NCBI GenBank assembly: GCA_009835005.1
Contig: WTFG01000003.1
Location: 124,001 to 188,000, forward strand
DNA: 64,000 nt
DNA from: Flavobacteriaceae bacterium Ap0902
GTDB taxonomy: Bacteria; Bacteroidota; Bacteroidia; Flavobacteriales; Weeksellaceae
Reading direction: 5' to 3'
The notes below the pieces were generated by a model. That model saw only the letters and a program-made list of their open reading frames with translations. It ran no database searches and was not told where the DNA came from. The position numbers and the translations under genes are program-made. This document shows positions 51,918 through 61,464 of this stretch, in pieces (position 1 is the stretch's first letter; each line of letters opens with the position of its first letter).

Positions 51918-52835
51918 TCAAGATTCTCTAATCAATGGCATGGTAGAACATCTCAAAAGCCCCCCCATTTTAGAAACTTCTTTGTACGGTACTTCCTCCA
52001 CGGTCATTCCCCATGCATCCCTCATGTGATTGTTCAATCTAGTGAAGTTTTGTTCTGATACCACCACATCTGGAGCAATAGAGAAAACATTGGGGTTCAT
52101 CCAATACATTTCTTCTCTTGTAACTTCAAAGACATTTTTTCTCCCAAAAATATCTATTAACACCTCAAAGTGTCTTTCATTCAAAAATCCATTTCTATAT
52201 ATAATAGCCTTGTCTTTCCCCACGGGTTGAAAAGTACAATCCAAATGAAGAATCCCCCTATACGGATCATTATCATCTTTCACCAGTTCCATATCTATAA
52301 CCCATTTATTAGGGAAATGATCTTTTAAGAATTGAACGGCTTTGGAATTGGTTCTTGCTGTTTTATATGAGGAATAATCTGGTTGTTTATAACAACCCAC
52401 AAACATAAATTCATTCCACAATATGACATCCCCTCCTTCTACATGAACATCTTCTGGTGTTTTTAGAACAAATTCTCGGGGAATAGACTCAATAATTCTT
52501 TCATAAGATTTTTGTTCTGCCTCTCTATCTTCTATCATATTAGAAATCACCAAAGTATTGTCTACCACAAAACCTACATCTCTGGCAAAAACTTGATTTG
52601 TATGAGGTAAAACCCACGGTCTAAACACCTGGACATCATACTTTTTCAATATACTTTCAAAAGCATTCATCTCCTTGGTCACATCTTCCTCTGTAGGATA
52701 AATATCTCTCTTTACACTTTCTCTAGATTTGGAATCATAAGTTTCAGAAAGGCTGGGCTCATCTCCCATTCCTTCTGGCTGTCCCAAAACCACAGCCCTT
52801 AGCCTATCAGTTTCATTAGTTACATCTAATATCAT
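51918..52835 (-). CDS. Amidinotransferase/arginine-deiminase-fold hydrolase
   Basis: A 305-aa member of the guanidino-group-modifying superfamily (dimethylargininase/arginine deiminase-like). Visible active-site elements are ARDVGFVVDN, HVEGGDVILWNE, GILHLDCTFQPVG with the catalytic His, and the terminal nucleophile Cys in GGLLRCSTMPL. It probably hydrolyses arginine, methylarginine or a related compound to citrulline; the substrate cannot be set from sequence. It is convergent with the GHMP kinase with one base between stops. Confidence 0.8.
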   Translation of the reverse strand: MILDVTNETDRLRAVVLGQPEGMGDEPSLSETYDSKSRESVKRDIYPTEEDVTKEMNAFESILKKYDVQVFRPWVLPHTNQVFARDVGFVVDNTLVISNMIEDREAEQKSYERIIESIPREFVLKTPEDVHVEGGDVILWNEFMFVGCYKQPDYSSYKTARTNSKAVQFLKDHFPNKWVIDMELVKDDNDPYRGILHLDCTFQPVGKDKAIIYRNGFLNERHFEVLIDIFGRKNVFEVTREEMYWMNPNVFSIAPDVVVSEQNFTRLNNHMRDAWGMTVEEVPYKEVSKMGGLLRCSTMPLIRES

Positions 52836-53000
52836 GATTTATATTTATTTAAATCTAGCAAGATAAAAATAGTTTTGTTAAAATGCATCATTTTCTTTTA
52901 TAATCAACTCAAAATTTGCGACATTTTTACCCAAAACCTCCATTATTAAGGCATCTTGCATGTCCAGCGTCCAGCATTATATCATTTTAGAAATACAAAT

Positions 53001-53528
53001 TTAATCATACGTTAGAAGGGAATGTATATGATCATACCCCTTTAATTTTTCTTTGCCATTTAGAAAACTAAGCTCAATTAAAAAAGAAAAACCGGCCACC
53101 TTTCCGCCTAATTTCTCTGCCAATAGAGCACAAGCTTTTGCAGTACCCCCTGTGGCCAACACATCATCATGGATCAACACGTTTGCCCCATCCTTCACCT
53201 GTCCCTGTACCATTTCCAGGGTAGCGTCACCATATTCTAGCGAATAGCTTTCCGCCTCTACAGGGGGTGGCAATTTCCCTTCTTTTCTCACCAAAACAAA
53301 GGGTACATTTAACTCTAGAGCCAATGCAAATCCTAGAATAAAACCACGACTTTCTATACCACAAACAACATCTACCCTATCTCTAAAAGGGTCTGCCATG
53401 GTTTTTATAATTTTTTTAGATAATTGTGGGTTCTGGAATATGGGTGTGAAGTCTTTAAAGGAAACACCTTCTTTGGGGAAATCTTCTACAATTCTAATGT
53501 GATTCTCTATTTCTTGTTGTAAATCCAT
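53001..53528 (-). CDS. apt: Adenine phosphoribosyltransferase
   Basis: A 175-aa purine-salvage enzyme making AMP from adenine and PRPP. It shows IRIVEDFPKEGVSFKDFTPI, GIESRGFILGFALALEL, VRKEGKLPP, and the PRPP loop VLIHDDVLATGGTAKA. Length is normal. It is divergent from the ABC exporter with a 90-base gap holding -7 boxes for both. Confidence 0.95.
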   Translation of the reverse strand: MDLQQEIENHIRIVEDFPKEGVSFKDFTPIFQNPQLSKKIIKTMADPFRDRVDVVCGIESRGFILGFALALELNVPFVLVRKEGKLPPPVEAESYSLEYGDATLEMVQGQVKDGANVLIHDDVLATGGTAKACALLAEKLGGKVAGFSFLIELSFLNGKEKLKGYDHIHSLLTYD

Positions 53529-53545
53529 AATGCATTAAACGAACC

Positions 53546-53553
53546 CAAATCTA
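53546..53553 (-). promoter_or_regulatory. Putative -7 promoter box (TAGATTTG) for apt
   Basis: TAnnTTTG match on the minus strand, 17 bases before the apt ATG at 53528. Confidence 0.5.
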
Positions 53554-53592
53554 TAAAATCTTTAACAACTATTCAAGGTTTTACAAAATGTT

Positions 53593-53600
53593 TATCTTTG
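53593..53600 (+). promoter_or_regulatory. Putative -7 promoter box (TATCTTTG) for the ABC exporter
   Basis: Perfect TAnnTTTG match, 18 bases before the ATG at 53619. It covers the TTG at 53598, which is therefore unlikely to be the start. Confidence 0.55.
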
Positions 53601-53618
53601 CAATCACTAAAAATTTCT

Positions 53619-55457
53619 ATGAGCCCATTTAGGAGAATTTTACAGTTCGCCAATCCATATAAAAAGTATTTCGCTTTAAATATTTTATTTAATATTCTGT
53701 ATTCGCTCATGGCCAATATTTCTTTGTTTTCTATTTTGCCCATACTCAAAATACTTTTTGAAAATATAAAGCCAGATGAAATCAATACCACATCAGAAAA
53801 AGTAGACGATTCTATTTTTTCCTTCCAAAGCTTACAAGACAAATTAACAGAATGGATCGCTGACATGATGGTAGACCATGGGCAGCTCACCGTGCTCGCC
53901 TGGTTATGTGGCGTCACTGTCATCATGTTTTTCCTCAGAAACTTATTCCGGTATTTAGCCCAATATTATATGGTGGGATTTAGGTCTGGAACCACAAGAG
54001 ATCTACGCACGGCGCTATATGATAAAGTGTTGAACCTCCCTGTTTCCTATTTCACAGAACAGAGAAAAGGTGATATTGTGACAAGAATTTCCAGTGATGT
54101 AGATAATTTGCAACGCTATACCTTATTACCCCTTATAGAATTCTTTCGCGCCCCTTTTATGATTATTATTACCTTGGGCATGTTAATCTACATCAACTGG
54201 CAATTGACACTCGCAGCCTTTTTGATTCTACCTGTGATGGGGCTTGTCATCTCTACCATAAGCAAAAGTTTAAAAAAAGATTCTAAACTATCTCAAGGCA
54301 TGCTTAGCAGGTTAATTTCCAGCGTAGAAGAAACCTTGAGCGCAGCCAAAGTAATCAAGATATTTAATGCAGAAAAAACCTTGAGCAGAAAATTTCATGA
54401 GAACAATGATGCTTGGAGAACATTAACCAACCGTGTAGAGCGCAAACATGAACTCGCCTCGCCATCTAGTGAATTATTAGGTTCCCTCACCTTGATTATG
54501 CTTGTTTGGTTTGGAGGTAAATTAATTATAGAAGGTGGAGATTTACAAGGAGAAACATTTCTATTGTTCTTGGGTCTATTTTTTCAATTATTAGATCCTG
54601 CCAAAAGTTTATCTAAAGCCTTTGCCGATACCTCCCGTGGAAACGCCTCTGCAGAGAGAGTATTAGAAATTCTGGATGCGGATATCGTAGTGAATGAACA
54701 ACAATACCCCCAAGAAATCAATTCCTTTGAGCATCAGATTGAATTCCGGAATGTTTCTTTCGCCTATGCATCAGAACAAACTATTTTAAAGCACTTCAAC
54801 CTCACCATCAAAAAAGGTGAAGCCGTCGCTCTGGTAGGGCAATCGGGAAGCGGTAAAACCACTGTCGCCAATCTGCTTGCAAGGTTTTATGACGTAACAG
54901 AAGGCGAGATTTTAATAGATGGAATCAACATCAAAGATCTCTCTTTAAACGCCTATAGAAAATTAATGGGCATGGTCACCCAAGAATCTGTATTATTTAA
55001 TGACACCATATTCAACAACATCGCATTGGGTAAACAAAATGCAGCTTTACAAGAAATAGAAAGCGCTTCCAAAATTGCCCATGCCCATGAATTCATCATG
55101 CAGCTTCCCCATAAATATGATGAAAATATTGGGGAATCTGGAAGTAAATTATCTGGAGGCCAAAAGCAAAGAATTTCCATTGCCAGAGCCGTATTAAAGA
55201 ATGCGCCCATTATGATTTTGGATGAAGCAACCTCTGCCCTGGATTCTAAATCAGAACGTTTGGTACAAGAAGCACTCAATCACATGATGGAACACAGCAC
55301 CTCTCTGGTTATTGCCCATAGATTATCCACCATCCAAAATGCCGATAAAATTGTAGTGATGGAAAATGGTGAGATTAAAGAAATCGGAAAGCACAATGAG
55401 CTCATAAATCAAAAAGGTATTTATGCCAAGCTGATAGAAATGCAGAACTTCGGATAA
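53619..55457 (+). CDS. MsbA-like ABC exporter (fused permease and ATPase)
   Basis: A 612-aa half-transporter expected to act as a homodimer in the inner membrane. The N-terminal 340 residues hold six membrane helices; coupling region VTRISSDVDNLQRY is visible. The nucleotide-binding domain has Walker A GQSGSGKTT, the LSGGQKQRISIARA signature, Walker B IMILDEATSALD and the H-loop VIAHRLSTI. Flavobacterial relatives are annotated as MsbA-type lipid A-core flippases; export of another lipid or drug is possible. Confidence 0.85.
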   Translation: MSPFRRILQFANPYKKYFALNILFNILYSLMANISLFSILPILKILFENIKPDEINTTSEKVDDSIFSFQSLQDKLTEWIADMMVDHGQLTVLAWLCGVTVIMFFLRNLFRYLAQYYMVGFRSGTTRDLRTALYDKVLNLPVSYFTEQRKGDIVTRISSDVDNLQRYTLLPLIEFFRAPFMIIITLGMLIYINWQLTLAAFLILPVMGLVISTISKSLKKDSKLSQGMLSRLISSVEETLSAAKVIKIFNAEKTLSRKFHENNDAWRTLTNRVERKHELASPSSELLGSLTLIMLVWFGGKLIIEGGDLQGETFLLFLGLFFQLLDPAKSLSKAFADTSRGNASAERVLEILDADIVVNEQQYPQEINSFEHQIEFRNVSFAYASEQTILKHFNLTIKKGEAVALVGQSGSGKTTVANLLARFYDVTEGEILIDGINIKDLSLNAYRKLMGMVTQESVLFNDTIFNNIALGKQNAALQEIESASKIAHAHEFIMQLPHKYDENIGESGSKLSGGQKQRISIARAVLKNAPIMILDEATSALDSKSERLVQEALNHMMEHSTSLVIAHRLSTIQNADKIVVMENGEIKEIGKHNELINQKGIYAKLIEMQNFG

Positions 55458-55481
55458 CAAGCTCTATTTAATAAGGGTGAT

Positions 55482-56228
55482 TTAATGGGCAAGCCAAGCC
55501 TTAAAATCACTAACCCTTTCCCGGCTTACTGTCCAAGATTCTTTATTCCCTTTAACTTTTAATAACAATCGGCTGCCAGAATGTGCCGTGATATCTTCTA
55601 TAAAACCCAGTTGTACAATCGCTTTCCTACTAATTCTATAAAAATATTTGGGATTTAATAATCCTTCAACTTCATCCAAGGAATAATCAATCAAATAATT
55701 TCTAGCATCATATTGAATATACGTCCCTTTATTTTCACTGTAAATGATCGGGATATCTTTTGTCTTAATGGTTTTAATCTTCTGTCCTATGTTCACTACA
55801 AATCTCTCTCTATATTGCATTTCAAAATTGGTTTGTAAGATGGCTTTTAGTTCATCCGCTGAAAACACAATTTTTTCTGGTTGCAAGGTTTTATATTTAT
55901 CCAAAGCTCTTTTTAATTCTTTGGCTTGTATCGGCTTCAATAAATAATCAATGCTATTCAATTTAAAAGCACGCAAAGCATATTCATCATAAGCAGTAGT
56001 GAAAATAATAGCACTTTCGGGCTGTACCTCTTCAAAAATTTCAAAACTCAACCCATCTCCCAATTGAATATCCAAGAAAATTAAATCGGGCGCTTCGTGT
56101 TCCTGAAACCATCTGATTGACTCTTGCACAGAATGTAGTAAAGCTACAACCTTCACACCATTCGTCTCTACTAATTTCTTTAATCTTCTAGCGGCAATCG
56201 CCTCGTCTTCTATGATAACACATTTCAT
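55482..56228 (-). CDS. LytTR-type response regulator
   Basis: A 248-aa regulator started at 56228 (MKCVIIEDEAIAARRLKKLV); an extra two-residue start at 56234 is also possible. The receiver has E7/D8/E9, phosphoacceptor D53 in LIFLDIQLGDG, and K98 in DYLLKPIQ. The C-terminal LytTR DNA-binding domain shows IIYSENKGTYIQYDARNYLI, LDEVEGLLNPKYFYRISRKA and DITAHSGSRLLLKV. It is encoded 12 bases after its cognate kinase. The target genes are unknown. Confidence 0.9.
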   Translation of the reverse strand: MKCVIIEDEAIAARRLKKLVETNGVKVVALLHSVQESIRWFQEHEAPDLIFLDIQLGDGLSFEIFEEVQPESAIIFTTAYDEYALRAFKLNSIDYLLKPIQAKELKRALDKYKTLQPEKIVFSADELKAILQTNFEMQYRERFVVNIGQKIKTIKTKDIPIIYSENKGTYIQYDARNYLIDYSLDEVEGLLNPKYFYRISRKAIVQLGFIEDITAHSGSRLLLKVKGNKESWTVSRERVSDFKAWLAH

Positions 56229-56240
56229 AAGCATTAGATT

Positions 56241-57278
56241 TTATGCATTTAAATCTTCTATTTGTAACAAAGGAACCTCCACGCTAAATCTGTCTTGACT
56301 TTGCGTAACTTTCACTTCTTGGTCTATAAAAGCATACCGTTGTTTAATCTGATTCAATCCCGTACCTTCTCGCTCTTGAAATACCTTTTTTGGATTCAAG
56401 TTATTCTCTACAATTAAAGTTTTATTCATCTTAAAAATCTTTATTTCTAGTGGTTTCTCTTTGCTAATCGCATTGTGTTTAATACAATTCTCCAGAAGCA
56501 ATTGCAAGGTGAGCGGTGCCATTTGAAGCTCAGAAATCATTAAACCCTCTTCAATTTCAACATGCAGTCCATCTTCAAACCTGGTTTTAATCAACGCCAG
56601 ATAGTTTTCTGCAAAATCAATTTCTTCTGCCACTGGCACCCATTCTTTATCTTTCTGATCCAAAACATAACGATAGACCTGTGCCAAATCTGCAATAAAA
56701 GTTTGTGCTCTATCAGGATTCTCATCCACCAACCCACTCAGTACATTCAGGGAATTAAAAAGAAAATGGGGTCCAATTTGAGATTTTAAAGCCTCGTGTG
56801 TCTGCGTTACTTGATTAATTTTGGTTTCTTGTTTGGCACTTTCTTTCTCAAATTTAGCTTTAATATAAAATAGAATATAAAAGAAAGCTCCAATAATCAT
56901 AGAGATGGTAAAAGCAGAGATAAAAAAGTAAGAATCAATATCGCTCCAGCCAGCCCATCCATTATCTATTATATTAGCAATAACCGTAATCACATAAGCT
57001 AACAGAACATTCACTAATACAATAAAAATTAGATATACAAGCCAAAACATTGGTGCTGATAAATTAATTTGAACTTCTTTCTTTCTAGCCCAGGCATGCG
57101 CCGAAGCATTGACAAGATAAAATGGTATCGCATAGAGACCATTATATAATATAGAATTTTTTAAAAATCTTGGCCAATCTGTTATGCTATCATTAAAAGC
57201 ATTCAGAAACGTATGGAATGCCACAAGAAGTAGCGTAAGTAAGATGCCGATTAATAAATTCTTAGTTAATGTTTTCAT
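56241..57278 (-). CDS. LytS-type sensor histidine kinase
   Basis: A 345-aa membrane sensor. Four hydrophobic helices lie at about 8-27, 45-60, 77-102 and 117-140, then a short coiled coil (KFEKESAKQETKINQVTQTH). The His_kinase domain has phosphoacceptor H171 in IGPHFLFNSLNVLSGLVDEN, and the ATP-binding region contains LAPLTLQLLLENCIKHN-like sequence (MAPLTLQLLLENCIKHNAIS) and GTGLNQIKQRYAF. No periplasmic sensor domain is visible, so the signal is probably membrane-derived. Co-transcribed with the LytTR regulator. Confidence 0.9.
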   Translation of the reverse strand: MKTLTKNLLIGILLTLLLVAFHTFLNAFNDSITDWPRFLKNSILYNGLYAIPFYLVNASAHAWARKKEVQINLSAPMFWLVYLIFIVLVNVLLAYVITVIANIIDNGWAGWSDIDSYFFISAFTISMIIGAFFYILFYIKAKFEKESAKQETKINQVTQTHEALKSQIGPHFLFNSLNVLSGLVDENPDRAQTFIADLAQVYRYVLDQKDKEWVPVAEEIDFAENYLALIKTRFEDGLHVEIEEGLMISELQMAPLTLQLLLENCIKHNAISKEKPLEIKIFKMNKTLIVENNLNPKKVFQEREGTGLNQIKQRYAFIDQEVKVTQSQDRFSVEVPLLQIEDLNA

Positions 57279-57394
57279 GGTAATAAATTTAAAATTAGTT
57301 GATTTAACGTTTTATCTACCACAAATGTTAACTTTATTCTGCCATTTATAAATTTACTCTAACTGGACTGTTGATTTTCTAAGATGAATGGCAC

Positions 57395-57421
57395 AAAAAA
57401 AGTCACCTCCAAAGAAGTGAC
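57395..57421 (-). terminator. Rho-independent terminator after the TonB-dependent receptor
   Basis: On the minus strand GTCACTTC pairs with GAGGTGAC (one wobble) around a TTTG loop, followed by seven T residues; 33 bases past the stop at 57454. Confidence 0.85.
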
Positions 57422-57453
57422 GTTTCAATAAACAGTTGTAAATTTATTTTGAC

Positions 57454-59694
57454 TTAAAAATCATAGGTAAAAGATAAGTTGAAGGTTCTACCTCTACCAT
57501 TGAATCGGAACAATCCGTCTACAGGTAAGGCTGGTCCGTATAAAGCTTCTGCACGATGACTCCAAACCGTTTGATAATCTGTATTAAATAAATTCTGTGT
57601 GCTTAAATTGATTTGACCAAATGGTAAGGTATAAGCTATCATCAAATCGGTTGTATTATAGGCATCAATTACATTGGTATCTTCATCCTCTAGTTTGAAA
57701 CTTTGTAGGTTTTGTAACCTTAAATTCCAAGAACCAGTTCTATACCCTATGTGAGAAGCAAATTTAGAGGGAGAAGCTGTAAAAATACTTTGATTTTGCC
57801 ATTGATTATCTCTTTCTAACTGTGATTTTATCAAAAGCGCATTAAAACCCGTATAGAATCCCTCTGGTAAATCAATAGAGACTTTGGCTTCTAGACCCAA
57901 ATTTCTAAGGTTTAATTCCTCTACAAAAATGGATAATCGTGTACCATCATTATTGATTCCTATATTTTTATCAGATATACTGTAAAAACCTGCAATTTGC
58001 ATATCAAATATTTCATGTTTGGTACGAAAACCTACTTCATATTGATCTGTTACAATACCTTCTAAAGGCTGATCATCTACATTGATGCTGTTTTGCAAGT
58101 CCCAGTTTTCTGTTGCTGGATTAAATGCATAGCTACCTACACCGTAGAATTTTGCTGGATCGGCTAAATTAATTCCCTGAGTGAAGGTTGCCCAAACCTG
58201 ACTGTTATTTAAATTATTATATAAAAATCCAACATTGCCTAAAAAAGCATCATAAGAACTATTGCCACCTGGAATGTCGTCTATAGTTCTCCCATAGCCA
58301 AACCCAGCCTGTATTTGCTCTGTAGAACCTTTGAAATCAGATACCTCAACATCCATGTTCTGATAACGCAAGCCTGCATTCAGTTTTAGTTGTGGTAAGA
58401 TTTGATATTCTGCTTGCACAAATCCCGCATAACTTTTGGAGTCAATATCTGGGTATCGCTGTGTCTCAAACACCTTCTCATTTACCAAACCTCCTGATGC
58501 TAAGGAAGTTGTAACGTCATAAACATTCTGTGTGGCATCAAAATTCTCAAAATCTGCATCCGCTCCATAAGTAAAGTTCAATGCTCCGAAGTCTTTTACC
58601 AGAACTGCCTTGGCCGTCGTGTACCTCGTATTTTGTTCAGAAGCCGACATTACTGGTATAGGGCGCCCCGCTAAACCTATCAATTTAGGAAAAGGATAAA
58701 AGCCTAAGAATTCTCCTCTGGTTGCAACTTGTATAAACAAATCTTGGTCCCCTAGGATATGAGATCCTTTATAGGACAAAGTTCCCAAATAACGATTGGT
58801 ACCAATCCTATCTGGTGACTTAAACCCTTCTTCCACAGAAAGTAAATCTGGATTCGCAGTTAATACAGCTCCAAAATTTTCTCCTAAAGACAAACTGGCA
58901 TCTCCATCAAAAGCAGAGTTATAGTATTGTCCAGTTACAGAAATGTTGTGATTCCTATTAATTTGATACACCATAGAGCCCATCACATCCACAGACTCGT
59001 TATATTGCAAATCTGTTTGTGTGATATCAGGCGTTATTCTATTATTATTTGCATCATATGCAGCACCATTCTTTTGGTACGCCACACCTACATTCACACT
59101 TAATTTATCATCCTTCCATCCCAGCGATTGTGCTAACTTATAATCCAAATCATCTTCTCCCATAAAACCAGTTCTAGCACCTAATTCCGTTTGACCACTA
59201 AAGCCTTCTTTCTTAGCCTTAGCAGTGATAATATTGATGATACCACCTGTAGCGTTTCCACCATAGATTGAACTAGAACCCGATACTACTTCTATGCGAT
59301 CTATGTTAAATGGATCTATGGCATCGAATTGCCGACTCACACCTCTCAAACTATTCAAAGAAACACCATCTATCATTACCAATGTGGCTCTACCACGCAT
59401 ATTTTGACCAAAATTACTACGCCCTTGCGAACCTACATCTAAACCTGGAACCAAATTACCTAACATTTCCTTTAATGGAACTCCACTTTTAGCTTGCTCT
59501 ATAATCTCTGCTTTTGGCACTACCCATACCGTTCCCGGAATATTGGAAATTTGTTGTGGTTTTCTGGTAGCTGTAATCACCATATCATCTAATAGTTGCA
59601 CATGGATGGAATCATTTTCCATAACTTCTTGCGCATTTGATATTCCCAAGACTGCAATAAGTGCAGTTACCTTAAGCATGGAACTACACCTCAT
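57454..59694 (-). CDS. TonB-dependent outer-membrane receptor
   Basis: A 746-aa receptor with signal peptide MRCSSMLKVTALIAVLGISNAQ; an ATG at 59679 would give a shorter signal. A TonB-box-like DDMVITATRKPQQISNIPG starts the plug, which continues with NLVPGLDVGSQGRSN, MRGRATLVMIDGVSL and IDRIEVVSGSSSIYGGNATG. The 22-strand barrel follows and ends FNLSFTYDF. The lack of a carboxypeptidase-like N-terminal domain and of a SusD neighbour points away from glycan uptake and toward a siderophore or similar ligand; this is inference. It lies upstream of the two-component genes but is separated by a terminator. Confidence 0.85.
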   Translation of the reverse strand: MRCSSMLKVTALIAVLGISNAQEVMENDSIHVQLLDDMVITATRKPQQISNIPGTVWVVPKAEIIEQAKSGVPLKEMLGNLVPGLDVGSQGRSNFGQNMRGRATLVMIDGVSLNSLRGVSRQFDAIDPFNIDRIEVVSGSSSIYGGNATGGIINIITAKAKKEGFSGQTELGARTGFMGEDDLDYKLAQSLGWKDDKLSVNVGVAYQKNGAAYDANNNRITPDITQTDLQYNESVDVMGSMVYQINRNHNISVTGQYYNSAFDGDASLSLGENFGAVLTANPDLLSVEEGFKSPDRIGTNRYLGTLSYKGSHILGDQDLFIQVATRGEFLGFYPFPKLIGLAGRPIPVMSASEQNTRYTTAKAVLVKDFGALNFTYGADADFENFDATQNVYDVTTSLASGGLVNEKVFETQRYPDIDSKSYAGFVQAEYQILPQLKLNAGLRYQNMDVEVSDFKGSTEQIQAGFGYGRTIDDIPGGNSSYDAFLGNVGFLYNNLNNSQVWATFTQGINLADPAKFYGVGSYAFNPATENWDLQNSINVDDQPLEGIVTDQYEVGFRTKHEIFDMQIAGFYSISDKNIGINNDGTRLSIFVEELNLRNLGLEAKVSIDLPEGFYTGFNALLIKSQLERDNQWQNQSIFTASPSKFASHIGYRTGSWNLRLQNLQSFKLEDEDTNVIDAYNTTDLMIAYTLPFGQINLSTQNLFNTDYQTVWSHRAEALYGPALPVDGLFRFNGRGRTFNLSFTYDF

Positions 59695-59882
59695 ATATAC
59701 TATTTTTAATTAGTTTAAATAAAAAGCGAATATAGTAGTTTTCTATTTAAAATTTCCCTTGACTTTGGATGAAAATACTGACATTCATCATAATTTAAAC
59801 AACACCCCAGCACTAGAATGAATTAAATAATTGTTTGGTATCTTTACCCTCCAATAGAGAAATCTATAACTTAAAAAGTACA

Positions 59883-60611
59883 ATGGCAGAAGAATTAAAG
59901 AGAATTAATAAATATTTGAGCGAAGTTGGTTACTGTTCTCGCAGGGCAGCCGATAAACTAATTGACGCTGGACGTGTAAAAGTGAATGGTAAGGTGCCAG
60001 AACTAGGAACAAAAGTTACGTCAAAAGATACAATTACCGTAGATGGTAAACGTATTGAAGGCAAAGATGAAGATGATTTTATTTATATCGCTTTCAACAA
60101 ACCAGTAGGAATTGTCTGCACTACAGATACTAGAAGAGAGAAAAATAATATCATTGATTACATCAATTATCCACAAAGAATCTTTCCGATTGGTAGATTG
60201 GACAAACCGAGTGAAGGTTTGATTCTGTTGACCAATGATGGAGATATTGTAAATAAAATTCTGCGTGCTAGAAACGGGCACAGCAAAGAATATATTGTAA
60301 CGGTGGATAGACCGATTACCAAAGAATTCATTCAAAAAATGGGAAATGGCGTGCCGATTTTGGATACAGTTACTAAAAAATGTGAAGTGGAACAACTGAA
60401 TAAAAACACCTTTCGCATTGTACTTACCCAAGGCCTAAACCGACAGATTAGACGTATGAGTGAATATTTAGGCTATAACGTAATCAAGTTAAAAAGAGTG
60501 AGAATTATGAATATCCATCTTGATCTGCCTGTTGGCCAATATAGAGATTTAACATCACAAGAATTAAATGAATTAAATGCTTTATTAAAAGATTCTGTAA
60601 AAACTTATTGA
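59883..60611 (+). CDS. rluF: 23S rRNA pseudouridine synthase (RluF type)
   Basis: A 242-aa RsuA/RluF-family synthase. The start at 59883 (MAEELKRINKYLSEVGYCSR) matches the family; a longer frame to 59835 adds 16 unrelated residues. An S4 domain (RRAADKLIDAGRVKVNGKVP) precedes the catalytic domain with the Asp in FPIGRLDKPSEGLILLTNDG and the C-terminal LTQGLNRQIRRMSEYLGY. RluF modifies U2604 (and 2605) of 23S rRNA. An imperfect -7 box TATCTTTA lies at 59839-59846. Confidence 0.9.
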   Translation: MAEELKRINKYLSEVGYCSRRAADKLIDAGRVKVNGKVPELGTKVTSKDTITVDGKRIEGKDEDDFIYIAFNKPVGIVCTTDTRREKNNIIDYINYPQRIFPIGRLDKPSEGLILLTNDGDIVNKILRARNGHSKEYIVTVDRPITKEFIQKMGNGVPILDTVTKKCEVEQLNKNTFRIVLTQGLNRQIRRMSEYLGYNVIKLKRVRIMNIHLDLPVGQYRDLTSQELNELNALLKDSVKTY

Positions 60612-60635
60612 TTAGAAAGTTTAAATAATGTCTAT

Positions 60636-60669
60636 AAAAAAACCGCCTCAATGTCTTATTGAGGCGGTT
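60636..60669. terminator. Bidirectional terminator between rluF and the barrel protein gene
   Basis: AACCGCCTCAAT (60641-60652) pairs perfectly with ATTGAGGCGGTT (60658-60669). The minus strand ends in T7 right after the stem; on the plus strand the T-run comes four bases later. Confidence 0.85.
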
Positions 60670-60694
60670 ACATTTTTTTAAATTATGTTAATCT

Positions 60695-61249
60695 TTAGAA
60701 AACATATTTTAATCCTACACTCAAGTCTCCTGTATTAACTCCTATGTCAAATTTCCCATAAGAATCCCCAACATCTGGGTTAGTATTAGAATAACCTAAA
60801 AGACCTAAACTAGCCTCTATAGTAAAGTGGCCACTCAAGAAATAATCTATACCTGGGCTTAATTGGAAACCAAAAGTATTAACATCATCACTAAATGACA
60901 TTGGCACTGCAGCTTGTCCAAAAATGTATAAATTGTTTGCAACACCCCAATACTTTCTTGCTAATGGCATAACAATAAAACCATCTACCGCGTCGGCATC
61001 ACCAACTTTAACACTCTCATAACCTGCACCTAAACCAACTGTAACTGTTGGGCTAACAAAAGTACCTACAATAGGCATAATTTTAAAGTGAGAAACTTTC
61101 TCATCTAAATCGTGCTCTTCTGTATTAGAAAAGTTCACTGTTCCCATTGCCCACCAAGCTCCCTTAAAACCAGCAGCAGGTGCTTCTTTTTCTTGAGCAT
61201 TAACAAAACCTACTAAGGCAATAACACAAAGTAAAAATAACTTTTTCAT
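60695..61249 (-). CDS. Small outer-membrane beta-barrel protein
   Basis: A 184-aa barrel with signal peptide MKKLFLLCVIALVGFVNAQ. Alternating aromatic/small residues form about eight strands (SHFKIMPIVGTFVSPTVTVG, FGFQLSPGIDYFLSGHFTIE), and the chain ends in LSVGLKYVF with a terminal Phe for BAM recognition. It resembles the OmpX/OmpW-like porin-family proteins common in Bacteroidota; the function is unknown. It has its own -7 box and terminator. Confidence 0.75.
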   Translation of the reverse strand: MKKLFLLCVIALVGFVNAQEKEAPAAGFKGAWWAMGTVNFSNTEEHDLDEKVSHFKIMPIVGTFVSPTVTVGLGAGYESVKVGDADAVDGFIVMPLARKYWGVANNLYIFGQAAVPMSFSDDVNTFGFQLSPGIDYFLSGHFTIEASLGLLGYSNTNPDVGDSYGKFDIGVNTGDLSVGLKYVF

Positions 61250-61277
61250 ATTTATTAGTTTTTATTATTCATGATAG

Positions 61278-61285
61278 CAAAAGTA
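61278..61285 (-). promoter_or_regulatory. Putative -7 promoter box (TACTTTTG) for the barrel protein gene
   Basis: TAnnTTTG match on the minus strand, 28 bases before the ATG at 61249. Confidence 0.45.
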
Positions 61286-61464
61286 AAACTAGAATTTGAC
61301 AATTCACTAATAATTTTGTATTTTTTTGTTAAATTAGTGTTCTAAGCCCATATTTAGACTGATTTTTTATAAAAAGCATAAATATACATTCAATTCATAT
61401 TTAAAGAAAATAACGCCTATAAGATAATTTAAACCGTTTAATATTAATAAATCATTAAATTTTC

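Noticed and set aside
57454-59694. SusC/SusD-type glycan uptake locus
   Set aside because: There is no SusD gene or glycoside hydrolase nearby and the receptor lacks the carboxypeptidase-like N-terminal extension.
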